NCBI GenBank assembly: GCA_963920575.1
Contig: OY986966.1
Location: 3,802,130-3,866,129, forward strand
Length of the DNA stretch: 64,000 nt
DNA from: Narthecium ossifragum
Lineage: Eukaryota; Streptophyta; Magnoliopsida; Dioscoreales; Nartheciaceae
Direction: 5' to 3'
Both the position numbers and the translations under genes were made by a program. How positions within the stretch are numbered: the first letter of the stretch is position 1; every line of letters starts with the position of its first letter. Shown here piece by piece: positions 43,400 through 52,958 of the stretch. The notes below the pieces were generated by a model. The model was not told the origin of the DNA, searched no databases, and was given only the letters and a program-made list of their open reading frames with translations.

Positions 43400-45172
43400 G
43401 TGATGCATTACATGATTATTCTTTACCATCTAGTCATACACCTGCTTATGTTAATGACACATGATTGTTCAAATCCAGTATATAATTTGCATGCATACTC
43501 TTATGATTCGAATTTGAGTAGTCATACATACCCCAATTGGCAATACCAAGGTTACTATCCTCCGAATGTTCAACACCAAGGTTACTATCTTAACCCGCAC
43601 TATGCACCTAGTTTTGAACTGTCTTATCCTTCTCGACCCCAATACCCACCACCCCAACATTGGTATGAGCATTCTTTTTCTTTGAAACTACAAGCACAAG
43701 TAGACCCATCTTTAGTAGAAATTGTACATTCCCAGTCGCAATCAATAGCTAGGATACAAGCCCAAATTGAGCAACTCACATCTTTGATGGAATCCTACGA
43801 TGATGCGATTGATGATTGTAGGAATGAGTCAACACTCTCTAATTCTAATGATGTTACTTGTGATACCAAAGTTACCAATGTTAGTGACACATGCAATTAT
43901 GCAATCCCTAATGAGACTTCACTTGTTCATGATGAGTTGAATGATGTTTCGCCGGTGTGTGATGATATTATTGATGATTTCTGGTCGGCGGCACATATTA
44001 AATGGTTGAATGGACAACTGCCTCATATTGTTCATGACAATGATGATAGTGATGAACGCATGTGTGACTTAGAGCCTCTTACGATTAATGATGATATTGA
44101 TAATGCTTATCCGGTTAATGATTTTGAGGCATGTGATGGTGGTAGGGTTTATGATAACTTGCGTGTTTTCGATGAACAAATTGATGATGATGTGACTAAA
44201 GAGATATTGCCTGTATTTGATGTCATTGATATGTTTCATGAGGACTTACCGGTGTGTGAGTATGCTATTGATGATAATATTCAGTATGATAAGTCATTAC
44301 CGGTGAATGATATTTTTAATGATAATGAGCCAGTACTTGAGGCATCATATGCGAGTGATATTTTATCGATTTTTGATGATTATGGTGATGAAAGTACATA
44401 TAATGATAAGTTACCGGTTTTTGACGTGTTGGATGATGATGGTGTTTTGCCTTGTTTTAATGATAATGAGGAATATAGTGATGTTAGCCAAACCTCTCAT
44501 AGAAAGCCTCAATTTGAGCTTCTACCATTCATGTCATCCACACTAGTTGAACATTTGGGAAGGATAGACCTTATTTTGAGTAGAGACTATGCTCATTTTC
44601 ATCGAAACTTCATCAAAGATCTTATAAAGACCTCTCATCCTTCTAGCACTTTGTTTGCTACGGACATTCCCTTTTTTTTTGACGAACCTTGTTTGCATGG
44701 CTTTACCCTTCTTCGGACCATGTATTTCTTTACCTCAAATCATCGACCTCCAAAAGACCACTTGAGGATGGATCTTTTTATTAAAATTCATGGCTTAAAG
44801 GATGACAATTGGCCCATGATTAAAACTTTTACTGAATTGTTTGCCATGAATCCTTCTTTATTCTTTGATAAAATATGTTTGCACCTCCTCGCCATTCTTA
44901 GGAACATGTATTTCTTTACTTTCACCCATCGACCACCAAAAGCCTATATGATGATAGACAGATTTATTGAAACACATGGTTTGCAGGATGGTGATTGGTC
45001 ACTAACTAAATTTTTTAATGATTTCATTACTTGGGACCAGTCTTTCATCTTTGATGAATTATGTTTGCACATCTTCTATATGTTTCAATCAATGTATTTC
45101 TTCACTTGGAACCATCGCCCACCCAAATTCGGTTTTGATCTTTATAGCATAACGTCGAGCGGAAGACGATAA
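43400..45172 (+). CDS. Unrecognised 590-residue protein of the Athila-like element
   Basis: The only long ORF of the element; I do not recognise a family. It is not a gag: there is no zinc knuckle and no capsid-like core. The original start was probably the ATG at 43376 (MADKYMPPGDALHDY...), whose frame meets a stop at 43461-43463. A frameshift nearby links it to this ORF, so the first ~20 residues of the ORF as drawn are likely spurious. Layout: Tyr/Pro-rich N-terminus (NWQYQGYYPP, HQGYY, to about 90); a short helical segment (about 105-135, SIARIQAQIEQLTSLME); a strongly acidic D/N-rich middle (about 140-375) with recurrent LPVFDV/LPVxD words; and three tandem 62-residue repeats from residue 425 to the end. 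No catalytic motif or membrane segment is seen. It could be a structural or targeting protein of the element, but that is a guess. Confidence 0.7.
   Translation: MMHYMIILYHLVIHLLMLMTHDCSNPVYNLHAYSYDSNLSSHTYPNWQYQGYYPPNVQHQGYYLNPHYAPSFELSYPSRPQYPPPQHWYEHSFSLKLQAQVDPSLVEIVHSQSQSIARIQAQIEQLTSLMESYDDAIDDCRNESTLSNSNDVTCDTKVTNVSDTCNYAIPNETSLVHDELNDVSPVCDDIIDDFWSAAHIKWLNGQLPHIVHDNDDSDERMCDLEPLTINDDIDNAYPVNDFEACDGGRVYDNLRVFDEQIDDDVTKEILPVFDVIDMFHEDLPVCEYAIDDNIQYDKSLPVNDIFNDNEPVLEASYASDILSIFDDYGDESTYNDKLPVFDVLDDDGVLPCFNDNEEYSDVSQTSHRKPQFELLPFMSSTLVEHLGRIDLILSRDYAHFHRNFIKDLIKTSHPSSTLFATDIPFFFDEPCLHGFTLLRTMYFFTSNHRPPKDHLRMDLFIKIHGLKDDNWPMIKTFTELFAMNPSLFFDKICLHLLAILRNMYFFTFTHRPPKAYMMIDRFIETHGLQDGDWSLTKFFNDFITWDQSFIFDELCLHIFYMFQSMYFFTWNHRPPKFGFDLYSITSSGRR
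44672..45169 (+). repeat. Three tandem 62-residue (186-bp) repeats inside the element protein
   Basis: Repeats start at residues 425, 487 and 549 (nucleotides 44672, 44858 and 45044), exactly 186 bp apart; the third is cut short by the stop codon. Each has F-F-D-(E/K)-x-CLH, about eight variable residues, MYFFT-x-x-HRPPK, and in the first two D-x-FI-x-x-HGL-x-D-x-(N/D)W-x-x-x-K-x-F. DNA has diverged more than these positions, which suggests past selection on the protein. Confidence 0.88.
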
Positions 45173-47648
45173 ACCGAGCGCTTCCTGGGAGGCAACCTAG
45201 TAGTTTTTCAGATTTTTCCTGAGTTTTTAGAATTTTCCTTAATTTTAAAGATTTTTCTATGTTTTGTTTCTATTTTTTCGGATTTTTCCTAAATTTCCTT
45301 TCTTTTTCTCGTTTTTCCTCTCTCCTACCGCTCTATTTTTTCTCACAGCTCGTCGTCCCGGCTCGTTGGCTCGTCCCCGAGCCGATGACGCTGCCCACCG
45401 TCGCCGTCTCTCCGGCCATCCCCGTCCCTCCAAACCAACACCTACATCACCGCCATCTTCTCCTATACCTCCTCCCGACCTCGTATTCCCTGAATATCAC
45501 CTCCTCCGACGCCGGTGAGCCTCCCCTGTTTCACCGGCCATCTCCGATCACCTCTTCCACTGCTTCCCAACGCCCTTAGCCACCTCCAGAAGTGTCATCC
45601 GGCTGCCACGAACACTTCCCACCCATCAAAAACTTTGCTTGCGGCCTAGATCACTGGATCTCACCATCGACGGTCTCAACCTCTCCGACCATCTTCTATT
45701 CACCTCCTGGAACTCCAATTCTTCAAATAAATCATATAGGTGAGTTCCTTAGGTCTCCACGATCCTTCCTCGATCCTTGCCAACCTCGATTGAAGCTCCG
45801 ATCATCGGAATCCAATTCCGGCGATCATTCTCCTCCGATCCGGCCATCACCGATCTACCACCTGAGGACCTCCGTTCCTTGATCAGAGCTTACCGAAGAA
45901 CTCCTTAGGCTTCCACGATTCTTCCTGTACCTTCCATGTCCTCCGACGATGAAGTTTCACCGTTGATCACCTCCGGCGAGCTCTCAGCTGTCCATTGGCT
46001 GCCATACATGATCCAGAGGCTACAGTGATCCATTTTCCGATCAGACGGTCACGATCATCAATCAATCACGATATTATTGATGCTGATTATTTTAGGTGTT
46101 GTGCGTGGATGATTTAATATATTTTAATATATATATTTTAAATTATGTGGATGAATGCTTGTACAGGCTACATATTCAAGAAATACAAAGGAGACTCTGC
46201 CGAAATTTTTAATAATTTATATGCCTTTTTACTATTCTTGCTATATTTTTTTCATGCTATTTTATTTGATTTTTTGGAAAGGTAATTTTATGGCAGGTGT
46301 TCTTGTGGAAATCAATAGTGGGTGATTAATCCGTTGACCGATCAGGGGTTATTATTTTGGCTTTTTCTATGTCTCTCATATAACATGGTGATTTTTGTAG
46401 AATCTTCTAGAGACATGATTTCGTCGGTGGTGATGTTTCCGTTGTGTGGGCGAGATGGTGATTATAATGCGGAAGGCGACTATTCTGACACGATCTTATG
46501 GTGATCTCTACCCTTTATACATTGCTTTATTTTTATGACTTAGTGTAATTGAGGACAATTACATTTAAGTTGGGGGTAGAATTCTTAGGGAATTCATGTC
46601 TATTATACATCCCTTAAAACATGTCAAAAGAATGACATTATGATTTTTATTGATAAAGATGCATGATTTAGAAATCTATTCGATGATTTGTTCGGAAATT
46701 TATATGTCATATAAAGTCTAGCAAATTTAGCTATGCATGGCATTATCTCTATACTTTAACACTTTTACCATGATTTAGGGATAACATGACATATCTTATC
46801 GCACTGAGCAGTTTCACATGTGGATGAGTTGAAATTAGATTCTGAGCCTAAGACTGGGATAGATTTACTGTTCTCTGTCATGTCACAGAAGATACATAAA
46901 CACATGCAATTTTTTGTTCACAAAAAGTATCTGTCTGAAAGTGTAGGGTTTTCAACTTAGTAACCGGGCAGTGTGCCTAACCAGCGTGCTGTTCGCGTAA
47001 AACAGTTGAATTACCTAAAAAAAAGAAAAAAAAGAGAAATGAAAAAAAAGGATTTCATACCTAGTAACCGGGCAGGGTGCCTAACCAGCATGTTGTTCTC
47101 GTAAAACGGTTGAATTTCCTAAAGAAAAAAAGTATGTGTCTGAAAAAAAGAACAAATATTGTTATGTGATAGTGGAAAATATGTGCATGTTTAGAATGTT
47201 GATCTTGAAGAGTTGAATGCTTGGATATAATGGAGACTCTGATGCATGTGGAACTTTATTCACACACTACAGTGTTAAGGTTATTTTTGAATTATGATTA
47301 AATATGTTGAAGTATTGGAAGTGTGTTATGACATGCTTGTATTTACTCTACTTTTATGTGTCTGTAAATTAAAGAATACATTCATGAATATTATTTCTAT
47401 TTGATGCATTAGAGTTAATGAATATTATAATTGAGTTCTGATGATATGTCAAGGGGATGTATAGATGTTTGTTGGTATCATCACCGGAAACCCTCAGGAG
47501 ACTATAACTCCTACACTGGGGCCACCCAGGGGTTTAAAGGCTTGTTACACGTGCTAAGTGTAATCGTGAGTCCTACGAAAGTGGCTAGTTAGATTTACTG
47601 TTTTATGTCTATTTTTATCTTGCTTTGCTCGAGAACTAGCAAAGATCA
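45173..47648 (+). other. Non-coding interior of the Athila-like element
   Basis: Opens with gagcgcttcctgggaggcaa, a phrase common just after ORFs of Athila-like elements. Bases 45345-46030 are markedly richer in C than the surroundings and have a gene-like look, with scattered short ORFs but no family that I recognise. Bases 46080-47640 are AT-rich, with the duplicated segment listed next. Confidence 0.5.
46961..47121. repeat. Duplicated ~57-bp segment in the element interior
   Basis: Copies at 46961-47017 and 47065-47121 share taaccgggcag, gtgcctaaccagc and gtaaaac.gttgaat, 104 bp apart and separated by A-rich spacers. Flanking words (aagtat.tgtctgaaa) are also repeated. Confidence 0.8.
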
Positions 47649-47659
47649 AGTTGGGGGTG
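47649..47659 (+). promoter_or_regulatory. Polypurine tract of the Athila-like element
   Basis: agttgggggtg immediately before the 3' LTR start at 47660; plus-strand priming site by position and composition. Confidence 0.75.
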
Positions 47660-50600
47660 TGATAAGACGTGAAAAGTACACAAATCACCCTTTTAACTAT
47701 GTCTCGTTAGTCTCCGAGCAATGCTATTTTGATTGTCTTTTCCCCATTTCAGGCTTAAGGACCCTCAACGAATATTAGATCAAGTTTGGTGCTAAAACGA
47801 ACAAATAAAGAACCTGCTATGAGCAAAAGAGCAAATGAGTAAAGATGGACCATCTTTGACATCAAAATTGTACCTGCTCAGGAAGAATTAGATGATGTGC
47901 TATACATGGTTGGAAAGCTCTTGAAGTCTAGATTCTAGAACTTTTTACGGTTCGTGATTTAGAGTTTCCTAGAGGAAGATATGCTATTTTTAGTACAGAG
48001 GTGCAGAAGAAGCAGTTACGGAAAACCAGATCGATCTCATCCCAAAGGAGATCGATCTCCTTGGGCGCTGCGGGAAAAATAAAAGAAAGCTGACTAATCC
48101 GAGTTAATGTTTGTCTTAGGATATAAATAGCCTTCTTTGGGGGCGTTTTGGCAGCCTTCCATGGCCGAATTTTGTTGATCTCTTAGGGTTTCTTTTAGTT
48201 TCTTTTCCACAAATTAGGTTAGATCTTTGGTGGAAGATCCATGGGTGGAGCGTGGCGACAACCTTCATCGACGGATCTCCTTTCTAAGATGAGTAACTAA
48301 ACCCTAGTTTTGGGATTCTATGATGTAGTAAAGTTATTTATTAGGGTTTTCTATAGATTATGAGTTGTAAATCATACGTTTGATGATTGAATGGATTGTT
48401 TTTATGTTCTTATCTATTGGTGTGATTATTATTATATGTTAGATGAATGATTTGTTCCTATATGCCCTAGATTTAGGTCTTGTGCATCTTTGGGCTTGAG
48501 ATTAGAGATTCTCATCAAACATCCGTGCTAGGACCATGGATGTGAGGATTTCCTTCTCGAGATTAAGAGCCTTGTAATACTAGGACCATTACACATAATG
48601 TGTCACGCCCGACCCAGAAAACCCATCCGGACCGGGACGTGAGGGTCCTAAACTCTAAAATCAAACGGCGAGAGCCTCCCCTTTAAACATCAATTTTAAA
48701 CCTGGTGCATGATTACAATATTCACAATTAATTTAAACTATCCTATCATCAAATCATAATACAATTTAACTTTAAAAAGATATAATAATGATTCACGTCA
48801 TCTAGTACAGCAACCTCTGATCAATTTACATCAAATTGAAACACAAATATATATCTACTTCAAATTACAATTTATACATTTAAAACTGTACATCAATTGA
48901 ACATAATAAACTGATAATATCCTCGATCTCACGCACCACCAAGGGGAGTGCCGCCTCCAACACCGCAACAACCTGAAAGAGAAGGGACTGCATCGACCTG
49001 CATCGCCGATGCAGCCCAGGTAGTAGTGAGCAACAAAGCTTGCTCAGTAGGGTTCTACTCTACGGCACACTGAAGGGAGGAAAACAACAACAGTGTTGTC
49101 CCCCAGCCTAAGTCTAAAGGATGCCACGGGTCCCATAACCCACCGATGTCCCAAGGGTTCCTGTCATGAAACCTCTCTCCTGAACATGTTATCAGGAGGA
49201 CCACGGAAACAGTAACATGCATGCTCTAACCCTTACCCAGCAGGGATACCACTGCCTGGGGACCACGTCGGGAACTCCTCGGTTGCATCCTTAGCACTTG
49301 GCCTTGGAAGACAACACGACCTCTAAACCTCAAACAAAGATTCAAGCCGACTATCGCAATACTCAATCATCAGAGATTCAGATCGACAATCACACCCTAA
49401 TCCTGACTACCCCAAACCCCGGTCCTAGGGCTAGATTCGGGCTACCCGAGAACCCCGGATCAACGATCGAAACCATCGTCTACCACCTAGCCTGATGCTT
49501 CTAATGCAAACAGATGCATGTAATGCTCAAGCATAGAGATACAGGAATAGCAGCATGCAACAATATGTCAAGACACCATACACGGGCTAGGCGAAGCGTC
49601 AAGCTTGCCGGAGGGTAAACATGCATAAAGCAAATAAAGGTTTAAACTACAATTATACAATATTATAACGGCGCCCACGGACCGTTAGCAAGCAATTTCT
49701 ACAACGGGGCACAACCCCGGCCACACAGATAATAATCAAACACATTTGCAATTAACATCAACTAGGGCACACATCGGCCCATTTAATTAGCTAAACATCC
49801 CAAGGGGCACAACCCCTTTGGTTCAAGCACAAGCTAAATATACATGTAAATAAGCATGACATGTGATTAATTGCTAATTAAACAAGGATGATTTATATCT
49901 AATTAGACATGCCGAAAATCAAACAATTAATCATCTAAAAACAACCAATTAAAACATGCTAGCCATCGAGATCTATAGGAATACCAATCACATGAATCCC
50001 GAAGAATCAAACATGATAAAACATCAAAAATCCACAAAAAAACACTATTCAAGGCTGGCGGTCGATCAACGGATCGACCTTGGAAAAACTAAGGTTGACG
50101 GTCGATCAACGGATCGACCGTGAGGGGTTATTTCGCTATTTTTCGGGCTCACGGTCGACCTTGGAGACCTCACGGTCGACCTTGGAGACCTCACGGTCGA
50201 CCGTGGAGACCGCGACAGTTGATCCACTGATCATCCGTGGCACTATTCATCAGCAACTCTGCTTTGACACAGTTTCGTATAAAAATCACCAAAACTCGTA
50301 GGAAAATCGGAAAAATATGAAATCAATTGGGTTTGAAAGTAGACTCACAGATCGACAACTCTTATCTCTCATAAAAATCCAAGATCATGCATGTACAAGC
50401 CAGAAAACTCGCCGCAAGCCGGCTGTTCTTCAAGAACAGCAGAAAACCGGAAATCCGAGATTTATCATGCTTAAATCCTACTGAAATCTTAACCAAAGTT
50501 CATGAAACTTAAATCAGGGACTATATTAAGCAACATGCATTCAACAACATAAATTTCATCAAGATCTAACGGCTAGATTTATCTAAACCCATTAATTAAC

Positions 50601-51875
50601 TCATGTAGGTAGAACACCTACCGGACTGCGCATTGCTCGGTTGATCCCTCGCAAACCAGCCACCAACGAGGTTCCAAACCACACCAGGAGCCTTCCTCTC
50701 GTTGCCACGAATCCAACAAGCTTTCAAGCTCCCAAAATGGTGGTCGGAGGAGGGAGAACGGAGGAGATGAAGGTGGGCTGCCGGAAGAAAAACAGAGCAA
50801 GCAGAGTTCCGCGGGAAAGAAGAGAAAGAAGGGAGAAGAAGAGAAAGAAGAAGAGAAGGAGAAGAGAAGGGGAAGGCCAGGGAAGGTGGGGAAGGTGAAG
50901 GAGAGGACCTCTATTCCCTGACAAAGGAGGACGACGGAAGCTCAACAACTGCCCAACTGCTCTAACCTCTGCTAACACGTCCGGTCGATCGCTCTAAGGA
51001 GCGATCGATCGCTCAAGGGCTGCAAGCTGCCCGAAAGCAAGCTTCAGCGCGTCCGAGCTGGGATCTTCCGATCCCGGGTCCACCTAACCATTCTAATCAA
51101 GCACAAACACAAACAAGGTCAGTGTGTGCACACACGGGTGTGAAACTGACCACCAGAGAGCATATTTACCAAAATGCCACTGAGGTCAAAAACAGCGATG
51201 CGATCAACCGATCGCATCACAGGGCCAACCGAGCCAAACCACAAATCCAGACCCTCGACCTAACGCGGTCGGACCGGGTTGGAGGTACGGGTCCTCACAT
51301 AATGCTAGAACCATTATGACCGCTTCTTAATCCGCTATTCATCATTATTCGAGATTAGGGATTTCGTATGTACTAGAACCACAATGCTAGTGCCAGAACC
51401 ACTAAATTAACTCTAATCCTTGATACATTCTAGTAGGCGATCTCAAGGTGCCAGAACCATCTTGATTATTTACCAATATCCATTCTTGATATTATCCCCG
51501 ACGTCTTCGTTGAGCGGTAGGACTTCTAGCCATTCACCTATCGACAATTTGAAATCATCTAAGTTGATTTATCTGCTCTTATCTTAGGAATACCTAGTTA
51601 GTTCTTTGTTATTGATTAGAGTTCCTTGGCATTATCTTATCTATTAGTACTCTTTTCGTATTTGTTTAGTTCTAGATAAAAACCCAAAAGATTATCTTTT
51701 TCCCAACTCCTTGGATAGGAATTATACCTAGTATACGACTTAAACCATTAGTTCCCTGTGGATTCGACTCGGACTCATTGCTATCTACCCATAAAGTAGT
51801 TAGTTAGTGATTCGGATTATAAATTTCTAATTCTGGCGTACTTGTTAAGACTACGATACTTTTCAAGGCGTGCCA
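47660..51875 (+). repeat. 3' LTR of the Athila-like element, split by a solo LTR
   Basis: Pieces 47660-48600 and 51305-51875. Without the insert and one duplicated TAATG the length is 1512 bp, identical to the 5' LTR. Palindromes lie at 48028-48062 and the TATA box at 48120-48130. Confidence 0.93.
48601..51299 (-). mobile_element. Solo LTR, Tekay-like family, nested in the 3' LTR
   Basis: 2699 bp (on this strand tgtcacgccc ... cctcaca), TG...CA ends, flanked by TAATG at 48596-48600 and 51300-51304. On the minus strand it begins TGTGAGGACCCG, like the other Tekay LTRs. It has two palindrome regions: gacggtcgatc...gatcgaccgtg at 50056-50235 and gatcgatcgctc at 50985-51014. Confidence 0.92.
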
Positions 51876-51880
51876 CTTAC

Positions 51881-52958
51881 ACATATTGTCCTCCCATTGG
51901 TCTTCGAGCACTCTGAGTAATTCTTCCTCAGCGTCACCCATCAGGCCGCCCTCCTCCATCTTGTAGAGTTTCTACAAGCATTCCTCCACCCTTCTTCCAG
52001 TGCCAAAAATATCCTCCCTATCTCTCCTATCCCATGCTTTCACAGAGTTCTTTAAAACCTTGATCTTAGAGGCGAAGATGTATTGTTTCGAGCCATGGAA
52101 TGAGGGAGAGTGCCACGTTTGAGCTAGGACCTCCTTAAACTCCGCCGTCCTGAGCCAAGAGTGTTCTAGACGAAAGAGAGGGGGGCCGGTCTTGACCCCG
52201 GGATCAACGGTGGAGATCAAGAGGGGTGCATGATCAGATCCTACCCGGGGGAGATGCTTGACCGCAGTTGAGGGGAAAAGGCCTTTCCAAGCGCAGTTGA
52301 TCAGAGCTTGGTCCAGCCTTTCCAGGATCTTGCCACGTCCATGTTGCTCGTTGGACCAAGTGAACCGAAAACCTGTGAAACCAATGTCAACCAGGTCATT
52401 AGAGGATATAAAGTTGAGGAACTCCCTCTCCGATTGCTCGAACAGGAATGGGGCCCCTCCCTCCTTCTCCTCGGCCGAGAGGATGGCATTGAAATCCCCA
52501 GCTAGCAAGTGTGGAAGGCCCATCGAGTTAAACCTTGTAAGGTAATCCCACAATTCCCGTCGGTCCTGTGCCCTCCTGGCACAGTAGATCGCAGAAATGG
52601 CGAGCTGACCAAAGTCCTCAGAAGTTACAACACCATGCATGGCTTGCGAAGAGAAGTGGGTCATGGTAATACGGCCCACCTCTATCTTCCACGCCGCAAG
52701 AATACCACCATGCCTTCCAGAAGCCGGAATTAAGTAGCAGCTCCAGCCTCTTGGTAGCCTTCCCTGTGCCCAGTCAGCCTTGTCCTCACTAACAATGATA
52801 TCCAAAAGGAAGATGAACGAGGGTCCATGTTTCCTGATGAGCCGGTGGCAGGATTTAACCACTCTACGAGGGCCTGCCCCCCTAACATTCCAGAAGACCA
52901 GCTTCATAAGGAAACCTGGCGGTTTGGCGCCAGCTGCTCGACTGGCGATCTGTGGCAT
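51881..52958 (-). pseudogene. LINE-B ORF2, endonuclease part
   Basis: APE-type endonuclease on the minus strand: LVFWNVRGAG, HLLAGDFNAIL, FRFTWSN, ILERLDQAL and GSDHAPLL are the expected motifs in order. The position usually occupied by the catalytic Glu (ET in LMETK-like motifs) reads LLDIIVSED, so it may be substituted. An in-frame TAG at 51972-51974 ends the ORF, but homology continues in the same frame to the LTR insertion and, with the insert discounted, on into 41546. Its ATG at 52958 overlaps the end of ORF1 by 55 bp in a different frame. Confidence 0.9.

Larger units (their letters stand above)
41547..51875 (+). mobile_element. Athila-like non-autonomous LTR element (LARD-like)
   Basis: Ends TG...CA, with the perfect 5-bp duplication CTTAC at 41542-41546 and 51876-51880, inside ORF2 of the LINE. 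Both LTRs are 1512 bp once the solo LTR nested in the 3' copy and one TAATG are discounted. The first ~620 bp differ at about 14 positions, roughly 2 percent. The PBS-like site next to the 5' LTR fits tRNA-Asp, as in Athila elements. A polypurine tract (ttgggggtg) precedes the 3' LTR. The 4.6-kb interior has no gag, protease, RT or integrase. It encodes an unrecognised 590-residue protein and long non-coding sequence. It must have been moved by enzymes of another element. Confidence 0.92.

Noticed and set aside
44307..44546. Met/Ile-rich ORF inside the Athila-like element
   Set aside because: Alternative frame of the acidic middle of the 590-residue ORF.
41547..51875. Autonomous Athila element
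   Set aside because: No gag, RT or integrase reading in any frame of the 4.6-kb interior, so it is treated as non-autonomous.
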